A stretch of 64,000 nt of DNA from Symbiotaphrina buchneri (taxonomy: Eukaryota; Ascomycota; Symbiotaphrinales; Symbiotaphrinaceae). Position numbers and translations under genes: made by a program. This document shows, in pieces, positions 22,144 through 32,220 of this stretch; the first letter of the stretch is position 1, and every line of letters starts with the position of its first letter. The notes below the pieces were generated by a model. That model had not been told where the DNA came from. It ran no database searches and saw only the letters and a list, made by a program, of their open reading frames with translations. Location of the stretch: positions 1 to 64,000 of the forward strand of contig BCIG01000028.1 in assembly GCA_001599915.1 (NCBI GenBank), in the 5' to 3' direction.

Positions 22144-22476
22144 CTAAAATGCCGATGCCCGCCGTGAGCGTTCGCTCTGCAGCTCGTAGATCTCAGCGTC
22201 AAGGGTCTTGACAATCTCGCTGGACCTATCAATCGAGGCACTGAACCTGTTTCCTTCGGCTTGCCAGCGTCTGATGCGTTCAATTTCTGCTGCTCGTCGT
22301 CGTTGTTTCGTTTCGATTTTCTCGCAGATGCGGCATTTTTGCCCGACGGAAATTGTGGTCATGATAAGTTTCATGCCGCAAGTCTCCCCTGTCCGATATT
22401 CTCTGTTGCAGTGTTGCTTGAAGTGTCCCCATTTCCAGTCTCCGCAGCTGAAACGGTGCTGATCGAAGAAGCACAT
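22144..22476 (-). CDS. Conserved small Cys-rich fungal protein, function unknown
   Basis: A single exon encodes 110 residues. The N-terminal half carries spaced cysteines and histidines: MCFFDQHRFSCGDWKWGHF, QHCNREYRTGETCGMKL, then QKCRICEKIETK. Six Cys and several His suggest a compact metal-binding or disulfide-linked unit. The C-terminal half is an amphipathic charged helix (RRRAAEIERIRRWQAEGNRF and ASIDRSSEIVKTLDAEIYEL). I recall near-identical small proteins from many filamentous ascomycetes, all annotated as hypothetical, starting with the same Met-Cys. No signal peptide is present. It stands alone in a 5-kb gene-poor block. Conservation argues it is real; the role cannot be inferred. 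Confidence 0.8.
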   Translation of the reverse strand: MCFFDQHRFSCGDWKWGHFKQHCNREYRTGETCGMKLIMTTISVGQKCRICEKIETKQRRRAAEIERIRRWQAEGNRFSASIDRSSEIVKTLDAEIYELQSERSRRASAF

Positions 22477-25400
22477 GTTTGCCTGTCGATCCTGAGGCGA
22501 TGATCAGTTCTGAATCAATCTATCCGCCAAACCAATCGCTGCTAGACGGGACAGTATACTTATGCTGGCTTTGTGGTTTGTCGATGTCGTATCGTCGCGC
22601 AATTTCTTGCCGCTTCGTCTGTGAGTCAACCGACCGCAACGCAGCGTTTCAATGTCAAGGTGCCGTGGAACTACGTCTCCCTTCGAGTGGTGTGAGCTCA
22701 GTGGAGTTCCAAGATCACCGTGGTGCCGCAGCAAAAGAGACTGCTGTCAGAGGACTGGGACGGACTCTGAGCGAGTGCTGATGTTTTTTTCTCGCAGCTT
22801 TGAGACAATTCAGCTTCAAAGGGGAACCACCCAGGCCCTATTTATGCTTCAGGACCTTCAGTGCGGGCAAAACAAGTCCTGTTCACCAAGAGTAACCCGA
22901 ATCCGGCTCTACTGCTTCTAGCAATTGATTGCATGAAGAGCGGTGGTGTTCACAGCCAACGAAATCATTCTCTCACCACCCCTACCACTATTAACCTTGA
23001 TGCCGGCCGGACTTGGACAAGATTCTGATCGTCATTGTTGTTAGTATCGCCGTCATGCGGTGGTCGCCACACGATCCCAGCAAGAATTTGTGGCATCCTC
23101 GTACGGCGTAAATGCCTCATCCTTCATGGAAGTCACGTTCACACACTTCTACATAGGTCATTTCTGGTCACTCACGCCTTGGCCGGTCAGAAAGCAGGGA
23201 TATCCTCCTTTCAAATCCATGTCAGGCGTTGAGGGTTCGTGCAGGAAGTGAGCTATCAGCTCACGCATCAACTAATTACCCTGCCAAACCTCCCGGATCT
23301 CACCAAGTTTTAGGGTACTCCCCATTGACTACCTGCCGATGGCCAGAATCTGTTCGACGTCTGATATCAAGGAGCTCTGTCTGCGAATCGTTTCCGCAAA
23401 TGCCGACGGGCCAATGTGGTGCAACGGCGTTCTGATATGGCTTCCAGTGGTTCTAACCTCTCTCATTTTGAATCTGTTCGTGCGGCCAAAAAGCGTCGCT
23501 CTTTCTTCATTCGTTATGTCAATTTCAACATATCGTTTTAAGTCCTCTAGTCTCTCCGCCCTAGACTATCTATGGCGTTGGACGCTCCCGTTCCATGATG
23601 GAGGATTACCCGAGATCCTAGCATTTCCTCCCGTTGCTCCGCTTTAGCGCACTATCTCATGAACTTAAAGCTTTTGTGGTCTCATATTCTGGTACGTTGG
23701 GATGTCACAGGATTTCTCATTCGCGGCATGCCGCATGAACACTCGACCACGGTGCCACGGATTGGAACGCTTTTCGAGCCATGTCGGCGCCCGCCCTTGG
23801 ATCATTCAGCTGATCATGAGGCATTTTCGGAAGACATCGGGCTGATAGTACTGCTCAGGCCTCAGTGCCTCTCGTCGGCATCATCTATTCGATCACATGT
23901 TCCTACAACCTGCAGCGTTACCCCTCAGAATTGCCATCTTCGGCCACCGAGCCTGAATCGGTACTTCTGACGCTACGAAAGGCGCTATCAGACCTGAGCA
24001 TACTGACGTGGCGACCACAGGCTGGTCAATAATCTTTGAACTTCTCTGGGCGCCGCTGTTCTTTTGGCGATCGACATACCAGTAATGCAACTAGCATGCT
24101 GTGAAAACACAAAACCGGCGGAATATTGGCTAGGCGCTGGTGCATGGGTCTTCGATCCATCATGGCTCAGATAGCTCGTCCTGCCTCCACTTCACCCTCC
24201 GTTGTGGCGTTGCCTCCACTGACGATCCCGACTGCTGTAACCGCCCGGGAGAATCTTGTCATTAGCGCTTTCAGACCTTGTCGGTCAAGCGGCATCGAGT
24301 TGTGGGTCATTGAAGCACAGAGGCAACAATATGTCGGCCCTCGGCCTGACACTGCCGTTCAATGATGGGCTGCTTCGATGGTTGGTCTCGGTTGGATGTC
24401 AAGAGTCCGCTTTACGAATCTTGCCCCCAGTGGCAACGATTATCCATGGAGATCGTCAGTCAATATCACCTAAGGGCGCTGTATCATGTGCTTCCCCTCG
24501 GTCCGAAGAGCTGAGGAGTTCTTACGAGACGTAGGATTTCGCAGGCACAAGATGCGTGCCCCCCTGGGAGGATGAAGATTCTGGGCGGTTGATATCCGGG
24601 GCTGTTGGGCATTTCGATCTATCTACACATATCCTGCTATTCCCCTTCGCGAAGAACTACTCAGTCTTTGATAAAACCATCATTATCATCATCTTGTTGG
24701 CGAGATTAGACGTTGTGTGGTGACAGAAACTTATTGAGGCCAGTCGTACGGGTGTAGGGCTTTGCAAGCAGCCTTTGCCGAACGTTGAAATTCCTTTGAC
24801 GCATGCTCGCCTAGTGGACCCCGTACTATCCTTACTGTCGGGACCTGCCACTTCAGGTGAGCGGAAGCAGATGCGACAGGGCATGAGGATCCCGTTGCTG
24901 TTAAACGTCCGCGGTCAAAGGCCAGCGAATGGGAAGCTGCCGAGGAAAACCATGCGTTATTCCGTCTTAAAGGGAGGGAGGCATCCATGGCGAGTATGAT
25001 TGGTGCAGCTTGGATGGCATCGTGTTGGCTGACTGCTTGGCTACGAGAAAGGCAAAGTAAAGGTAAAATTGTCATGATTTGCCGCGGTTCGACCCCAGGA
25101 ATAAACAGGAGGCATTGGATGCATTCCAATTGCCATTTCCTGCTCATTAAACTGGTTTGACTTCTCCATTATGAGCCGGAAGCCTACAAGGTGCCTGTTC
25201 GAAAGAGATTGGGGGTTGGTAGGCGGTATGCCCTTCGTTCCCCCTGTGTCAAATAAAGGGGGTGTGAGAGTTGGTGTACACTGTACTTGTATGAGTGTGC
25301 GATTACAGGCAGCCCTGCAGACCACCTGCCTTTACCGCCTAGGTACCTTAGGAGTAACCTTTCTGCGGTCGCGTCACCAACTGGATACTTTGTATGTACT

Positions 25401-25782
25401 TTGTGCTTGTAGGTACCGTACCGTACCGTACCTTACCTTACCTTACCTTACCTTACCTTACCTTACCTTACCTTACCTCAGGTAGCCTGACACCCTTGGT
25501 TCATCTTCACGCTTCACCTCCATCCCAATAGCTCGCAATCAATCCTCCCTCACCCTACTCTACCCTTCGTTGCCTTCCCCTATGTTAGGTATCTGAATTC
25601 GCTCTATATCATAATCAATGTGCGCACTTTCGCCCGTCTCCTGACCACCACTCTCAACCCTTGTGCTTTTCTCCTTGGTGAAGACGCTCACCCCCTTCGC
25701 TCTGGGTGTCTGGCATCCCCGCATCCGCCGCACAACCTGACTATGTGCCACGGCCGTCTCGGGTCATGATGACTCTTCCACC
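22477..25782. other. Gene-poor block, right part
   Basis: These 3.3 kb hold no gene I can support. Coding-like scraps occur in several + strand frames between about 22800 and 24540 (for example AKQVLFTKSNPNPALLLLAI, and AEYWLGAGAWVFDPSWL near 24110-24170). They are interrupted and cannot be joined by plausible introns. They may be remnants of a decayed host gene or chance. The end of the block carries the pentanucleotide array and the promoter of the F-box gene. Confidence 0.4.
25416..25475. repeat. Pentanucleotide microsatellite, (CCGTA)3 then (CCTTA)9
   Basis: Three CCGTA units (25416-25430) run directly into nine perfect CCTTA units (25431-25475), followed by an imperfect CCTCA. This is the longest pure array of the TTACC theme that is scattered through the other intergenic regions. 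It lies about 300 bp upstream of the F-box gene start. Confidence 0.95.
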
Positions 25783-26673
25783 ATGGCACCGGGCCCCGTA
25801 CTTTTGAACCTTTGTGATGAGCTGCTTCTCCAAGTCTTGTCATTTCTTGACGTATCTGACTTGCTGAGCGCTTCAAGGGTAAGCTTTCCTTGGCCACCCC
25901 GACCGTGTGTTTTGTCGCTTGGGCCCGCGATATGCAAAAGGGGGTGGAAGGCTGAAAGTACCCGACGAGCACTCACTACTCAGATCATATCTCGAGCGAA
26001 TCGTTCGTAGACTGACTTGCCGCTGCAGACCTGCAGCCGCCTGCGACATCTCTGCATCGATCCCGTGCTACATGCCCATCGTCTTCAGGAGGCTTCTGCC
26101 CTCCTTGCGCTATCCTTGAGCAATCGCCCACCTCTCTCTACCTTACACCCTCCGATATCGAGCATCTATCTCACATCTACTCACTTGGTCGCTCGCAATC
26201 TGTCCCGTTCCCTCATATCTATCAAGCTTAACCGCTCGCTCTCCCGCCGCCCTTCTGCTACTTCCCTTATCACTTCGAATATCTTACCCGAGGAATGTTG
26301 CAGGCATGACCCAGAGACCGGGGAGGTCGTTTGGGGCGCTGGGCTCGCTCCTGCGATCATTGGCGCGAAAAGGAAAATCGAGCGACAAAGGCTGAAGGAT
26401 GGTCTTCGGGCTTGGCTAGCTGGCCGTGGCGCGGATATCGTTCAGAAGAAGAGCATGCTTGCGGTCACGACGGAGGGGAACAAGCCAAACGTGAGGAGCT
26501 TGGTGCAGAGGTTCGCCAAGAGAGCGGGTAGTAACGTCGTCGAGACGGAGGAAGGCAACTGGAGTCGCAGGAAATCGATGGAAAGGAAGGAGCGCGGCGC
26601 GCCTCCAAGGGCGCATGTACTGGGCTTGCGCAGGTTCTGGGAAGGTATCGGCAAGCAGTGCCAAACCGCATGA
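25783..26673 (+). CDS. F-box protein
   Basis: Two exons (25783-25878 and 26029-26673, with a 150-nt phase-0 intron) give 246 residues. The start sits in a strong context (CCACC before ATGG). An F-box runs from residue 5 across the splice: LLNLCDELLLQVLSFLDVSD, LLSASR, then TCSRLRHLCIDPVLH. F-box proteins recruit substrates to SCF ubiquitin ligases through Skp1. After it come two or three short related units with the core L-x-RP-x4-L (ALSLSNRPPLSTL, NRSLSRRPSATSLITSNIL), seen in other fungal F-box proteins I remember. The C-terminal part is basic and has no named domain. The substrate is unknown. Confidence 0.82.
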
Positions 26674-27024
26674 TTCACTTCTCTGCACCCCTGCAGCACA
26701 CAACGTTGAGATTTGCATAGCACACTGGTTGCCAGCTACGTACGCTCATACATGAAGCGACGAATTGGTGCGGGGAATCGTCGGGCTCGGCGTTTGAGCT
26801 CAGAGTCGATGCAAAGCTTTACGCTGATCGGTCACGTCTTCGAAAATCCGTGCTCACGCTTCGTTTGATGGTAACCCTATATTGACACATCGAAAATTAC
26901 TGATACATCGAAAGACGACATTGTACCTATGACACCAACACAAGGTCCAGGGACCGGGTATCTTTCCGAACCTGTAGCAACAGCATAAAAAAAAATTGGC
27001 GAAGCCAATCGTAGTCGTAGGTGC
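26674..27024. other. Convergent intergenic region, nothing recognised
   Basis: This is the 3' flank between the F-box gene and the LAMTOR1-like gene. It has a short A-rich run near 26988. No gene or repeat is seen. Confidence 0.4.
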
Positions 27025-27685
27025 CTATCGTGCTTTCTTCCCAGCTACGCTACCTATGGGTGCGACTGGTAAGCCGCCAACAAGATCGCCGGGCTGTACC
27101 CTTGAGATGATCCTTATACTTCCCAAAGTCTGGCCGGCCTTCGTTGACAGCCGGTCAAGCCAGACTTGATCCTCCTCCTTCAGGGTATCCAGAGGTACAG
27201 GCGCAATATCTTTGTGTAAAGAGGCAGGCCGGCTACTATTTCGGACGCGCGCGTCGTCGTCCGAGGCTGCGATGCTTGAAGGGGGCGCAAATGTAGATGC
27301 AGGCTGAAGAGCGAATATGTCGATAAGATTGCTGGGAAAGTTCATTTTAGTCATAGTAGGCAAGACACAGTCGGAAGAACGTACTCTGATGTTTGTGCCA
27401 CGATTTTCTGGAGGGCTTCCGTTTCTCTCTGGATGTCCTGAGGATCAGGCTGTTTTCCGCCAGGCCCATTGTGTCCTACCCCTCCATAGTGAGTCTGATT
27501 GGCATCATCGTACAGGAGCCGAGACGCTTCTGGGTCCTGCGCAAGGGGGACGACATCTCAGCACCAGTTCCTTCCGGTTTCAGGAGAGAGGATCAATTGA
27601 TCGGAGTGATGCGGACAACACAGGGACGCACCTCATCGTAACCCCGTCTCCGATTTATCCCTAGGCAGGAGGCACAGATGCCCAT
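27025..27685 (-). CDS. LAMTOR1 / Ego1(Meh1)-like lipid-anchored vacuolar adaptor
   Basis: Three exons (27685-27632, 27536-27385, 27331-27025) give 170 residues; the introns are 95 and 53 nt. The N-terminus MGICASCLG has Gly2 for myristoylation and Cys4/Cys7 for palmitoylation, the dual anchor used by LAMTOR1/Ego1 on late endosome or vacuole. The family block follows: DPEASRLLYDDANQTHYGG, then DPQDIQRETEALQKIVAQTS joined across intron 2 to DNLIDIFALQP. In yeast the EGO (Ragulator) complex tethers Rag GTPases for TORC1 activation by amino acids. The coding region would be missed by single-frame scanning because exon 1 is only 18 codons. Family assignment is from pattern. Confidence 0.82.
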
Positions 27686-28901
27686 GGAAAGCAGTCTGTG
27701 GCGGGTCCCGTCCTGGCGTCGTACAAGCAGTCGAATGTTTTAACTCTTGTCGAGTGGCGCAGAAAGTGGAGGGTGGGACCAATGCGACGAGTGATTCTGG
27801 GGATCTAAGCGTCAAAGAAAGATTGATTGATCAAGCAGCAAGGGGAATGTGACGGAGAGAGAGAGTGACCAAGAAGACAGGCGAAGACTATGCAAGCCTG
27901 CACATGAATGAATTGATCGATCTAGCGGCGGATGGACGTTGCGACGAGTTGACTGAGGAGGAAGGTGGAAGGTGAAGGAAAGACAAAATATGGGGTGAAG
28001 GTTGGGGCCCGACAACTATGAGGTCGGTCAATCGCACCAAGAACGTCCGCAGCCACAATGCCACTCGGCAACCTGGAGTGGGAGCTTTTCGGCACGTGCC
28101 TGCCTTCCTCCACTCAACATCCTCGTCTGTTTGGGTTTCTTCTTTACCAAGGATATTTCTCTATATGATTCTGTCCACCGGGGCCATGGAAAAAGGGCCT
28201 CGATGTTTGGATACTCCACTTCCGCATTTCATCCTTCGAGCAAGTTCGAGTTGCGGCCCCCCTGCGAGTTTCCTCCTTTTCTTTTTCGGTGTACGATGAT
28301 AATTACCGGCCATCGATCCGGGAACATGTTACCTCCCTTTTTGTTCCCTTTTTTTGCATCTCCAAAAGGTTCCTGTGGTTAAACCTGCTGTTATCCAGCT
28401 CCCATTGGAGGTAGATGGTCCCGGACTTGCCAGCAAGGTCCGCCCGTATCGGTCAGCTATCGTCCCTTGCTGTCCAGGGGTAGATTGTCTCTGCTCTGCC
28501 TTACCTTGTGTTACCCCATTGTGGCAGGTCAAGAGAAAATGTCCATATCCTGCTCACCACCTCAATGAATTCCATACAGGTTGCATAGAAGCATGAGCCC
28601 TTTTTTCCCGGATGACGAGCATTAACTTGCGCTGTGCCGCTCAGAGGAGCCTCCCTATCCACAAGGATAGAGCATTCCTCATGCACCTCCACACATGGGA
28701 TTGTGCCACTGTTTTTTTTCGACTGACAGTCCAGATCATGACTCCTTGTCTGTCTGTGATTAGGGACATGGCAGCAGCCCACTACAGGGCTTGTATAAAG
28801 GGCCTCCTGAGTATCTTCTTTCCGTTGCCGCTCTCTATCAGCGTCAACAGTCATTCTTTCAGACAGTCCCTCTCATTGCCGCCGAAGCGAATTCTGTCAT
28901 C
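27686..28901. other. Intergenic between LAMTOR1-like and mucin-like genes
   Basis: These 1.2 kb lie between two divergent starts. No gene was recognised; open frames here are short and unlike any family I know. The right end contains the TATA box of the next gene. Confidence 0.45.
28794..28799 (+). promoter_or_regulatory. TATA box of the mucin-like gene
   Basis: TATAAA lies about 100 bp before the start codon of the secreted mucin-like protein, within a CTTGTATAAAGGG context and followed by a pyrimidine-rich leader. Position and consensus support a core promoter. Confidence 0.55.
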
Positions 28902-31427
28902 ATGTTTTTCACTCTCTCTTTGGCACTGACGATTATCTCCTACCTCTCGCTATACACTTCGACATGTCTTGCCAATCCCCTCCGGAATCTTGTCGCCAAG
29001 AGGCAAGAAGTCTGCGTTGATGATGATTACCTTCTTGCAATGTTCACCTTTTCCGCCGATGCCACCCCGTTCTGCAGTTCATACCTTGGTATCCCCATGG
29101 TCACCGAGATCGTGGTCACGACCCCTTCAACGTGGGTAGCGACCTCAAGCGTTACCCTCTGTCTCGCACGCCCGTTGTTTTAAGAGCATCTGAGTTGCTG
29201 ATATGTAACAGCACAATTACTTCCACCACCACGACAAGCACGCTCAACGTTCAGAGAACGAGGGTAACTGTGACAGAGACTGACATTACGACGGTCATCA
29301 CAGCCGTTCCTAAACTGAGACGTGGAGCTCAAGTAACCTCAGGCCCAGGCTTGGGATCATACCTCGCCAGGCTCGGCATCCGTCAATTACCAGGAGCTCC
29401 ACAAAATGACGCCAACTCGTCATTGATCTCGAATATACAGAGTGCATGCTCCTGTCTCCACATACCCATAGCAACGACGACAGCGACCTCAACTGCTCCA
29501 CCTTCAGTAAGCTACCTTATGGTTCGTAACACCGACGGATGAAAGACTGATCGAAATATAGATTCGAACCATCACAGCTGTTGAATATCTTGACATAACA
29601 TTGAACATCACGCGCACAAGAACAACTACACTTGAATGGACAGACTTTGTTACCATCCATACCGCAATCAGCTCATCGTCACCTCCTGTAATCTCAGGCA
29701 ACAACTCCAGTCCTGCCTTGAGTTCTTCCTCACCTGCTATCTCCAGTTATAACACCAGCGACAATGCGACTATCTCAATATCTGGTCCAACTGTGCAGCC
29801 GAGCACCAGTACGCCGTTCAACGCTCCCAGCAGTCCTCCTTTCAGTAACACTTCATTGAATCCTACGGCTAGTGGACCGGGCCAAATCACGGCGAGTTCC
29901 TACGTCCTTCCGACTTTGAGCTCCATAAATTCTAGTCTAAGCACTTCCGAGACGGTGATGACGAGTTCAACGTTGCTACTCACTACCGGTTCCGTTCTGC
30001 CTACTTCGACTCCGGTTGACAATTCGACGTCCGCATCTTCCCCACCTTTGCCGAACTTCACCATCTCGACAATGGTCCCGCCCAATATCACCTCAACTTC
30101 TCCTCCTGCCATATATACCAATACATCCACCTCTGATCCGCTGGCTAACACAACAACGTCCTCCTCTTCTGCCTCAGCGAATGGTAGCACTTACATTACA
30201 GATACTCCTTCACCTCTGGCCAGCGGTCCTAGCACGTCATCACCGGCCTCCACTTCAAGCTGCGCAATCCCCACCGGGATCGCTGATGCGCCTTGTCCGC
30301 AAGCCAATGGTACCATATTTACCGTCAGTACAATTTACGGAATCAGCGCCTTCCAACTATTGTGCCAGTATGACTACCCGGCAGTGGATCCAGAAGGAGT
30401 TTATACAGAGACATTGTATGACTGCGCCAGGTTTTGTTCGGACGCCAACCAGGGCTTCTCCTCATTGGCATGCCACGCCATCTCTTTCACGCCCGAGGCT
30501 ACCATGGGTGGCAGCAATTGCTTTTTGACACATTCAACGGCTGAACCTGTCGCCGAAGAAATATATCAAGTTATATCCGCAGTTTTACTACCAGATGTGC
30601 CTCCCGGTAACTGCTCAGCAAGCTCCTCGACCCTGAACAGCTCACCTACGGTGACTGGACCACCGATAAGCAACATGACCATCCAGACCTCAGGGCCATA
30701 CGCCAATGGCACTTCTGCAACGCCTTCGACTTCCAGCCCACCCTCCGGCCTTCCTGTTTCGCTACTTCCAACGACTGAAACCACCACGGTTCCGTACGGC
30801 AACTCAACCTCATCGAGCGGAGTACCCATTGCCACAGGGACAACAGGCACGTCTACATCCAATGGTCTGTACAACAATTCGACGATAACTGCCAGCACGG
30901 GATGGAGGCTAGCTACAGGGACAAGTTCATGGCTCAGATCGCACGGTAACACTACTACGCCGTCGAGCAGGACGAGGAGAAGACCGACAGGAACTGGTAC
31001 GGGAGCGGTGACGGGGACAGGAGCCGCCAGTATTTCCACAGACGGACCATTCTACAATTCGACATCTTATTCCTCATCAGATCCAAATACAGGTATTACC
31101 ACCGGCACCGGGACGATCAGTATCAGCTCCCCATCAACAGGAGTCTACAGTAATTCAACGACATTGCCTGCCTCGACCATCCTCGTCACGGGCTCAGGTA
31201 CCGCCACAGGCACGATGACTACATCATCAGGCGGTCCTTACACGAACAGCACTGGTGACCCTACCTCGTCGTCGGACGATCTGACCATAATCAGCTCGCT
31301 CCCTGTACGACCGGTAACCACCCTGGCCAGCGATACAAGCTGTCCACTCAGCGTAAGTACCAGTGTCAGTACAGCCACATCCTTTGTCGCTACTACGGTT
31401 TATGTGACTCCGGGTACGTTCCGTTGA
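28902..31427 (+). CDS. Secreted Ser/Thr-rich mucin-like protein with a Cys-containing core domain
   Basis: Three exons (28902-29131, 29212-29506, 29562-31427) give about 796 residues. A signal peptide (FFTLSLALTIISYLSLYTST, cut near CLA/NP) is followed by a possible Kex2 site AKR. Most of the chain is Ser/Thr/Pro-rich and likely O-glycosylated at the cell surface. In the middle (about 409-525) a compact region holds several cysteines and an apple/PAN-like look (FQLLCQYDYPAVDPEGVYTE, TLYDCARFCSDANQG, SSLACHAISF, SNCFL). The last third has six units with G-P/L/V-Y/F-x-N-S/G-T, each an N-glycosylation site. No GPI signal is seen in this frame; a GTACGT donor at about 31416 could lead to a different, still non-GPI, C-terminus. 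The exact function is unknown. Confidence 0.75.
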
Positions 31428-32220
31428 TGGGTTTATTGGAGATCCAGGACGGATGGTTGACGCAGATGCACGAATCCATTGGCTTGGGAACCGGTTTCCG
31501 CCCAGCATTTGCTTGTTGCGCTTTGCAACTTCAATAGATTAGCGCAAGACTGAATATGTTGATTTGGCTTCGAGTGCCCTCAGTAGATCTCAATGGCTTA
31601 GCCTCCACGAAAACGCCTATTTGTGTAAGTCCTGACCTCCTGGCACTCCTCAGCAGTCCTTCCCAAAGGCGAGTCTAAGCCTGCTTCCCCGAGATGATCA
31701 CAATCTTAGAATTGTTGCATTATGGAAACAACATGCATGAGGATCCCCTGACCACATCTTCCAATCACATCTATCTCAGGTCAATCACAGCCACCCAGCA
31801 AGAAAACTAAGTTTTTGTACAGCAACTTGACCCCATATAATGTCCCAGCCCGGATGCTGTCAGCTTAGAAGCCACGAGACTGACAGCGGCAAACATAATC
31901 TAGACCAGAGCGCAGATCTCGCGATTCGGCCAATCCACCCGCACCATAACCGCTGTTTGCTGTGCTGCTCGCTCTTTTTGAAGCCTCCGGTGCTGGAAAC
32001 AGATGTCGTGAGGCTCAATGACACGGGCGCCATCACAAATCTGCTGTTTAAAGCGCCCATCCTTCGATGCCCCGCCCCCAAACGATGGTAGCCGAGGTTC
32101 CTGCGGGCCACGTAGCATTTACACGTACAATCTGATGCCCGGGAGTCATCTTCAGCACGCGTGAGGTGCTGAGCGAAGCGTGGGCTCTGCAGAACGGCTA
32201 CTCTTTGCCTGGAGACAATC
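31428..32220. other. Convergent intergenic region mucin / phytochrome
   Basis: This is the shared 3' flank of two convergent genes. Short open frames occur on both strands without recognisable content. A later exon of the mucin-like gene could fall near 31480-31540. Confidence 0.4.

Noticed and set aside
25086-25096. GGTTCGACCCC, a perfect match to the tRNA B box
   Set aside because: The flanking bases do not pair as a T-arm (two of five pairs fail), and no acceptor stem, D-arm or anticodon arm could be placed around it.
20421-25782. Degraded transposon as explanation for the gene-poor block
   Set aside because: No terminal repeats, target-site duplication, transposase or polymerase motifs, and no AT-skew of repeat-induced mutation were seen.
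30566-31039. 157-codon open frame antisense to the mucin-like gene
   Set aside because: It is Val/Pro-rich and mirrors the Ser/Thr/Gly repeats of the sense gene; a typical shadow of low-complexity coding sequence.
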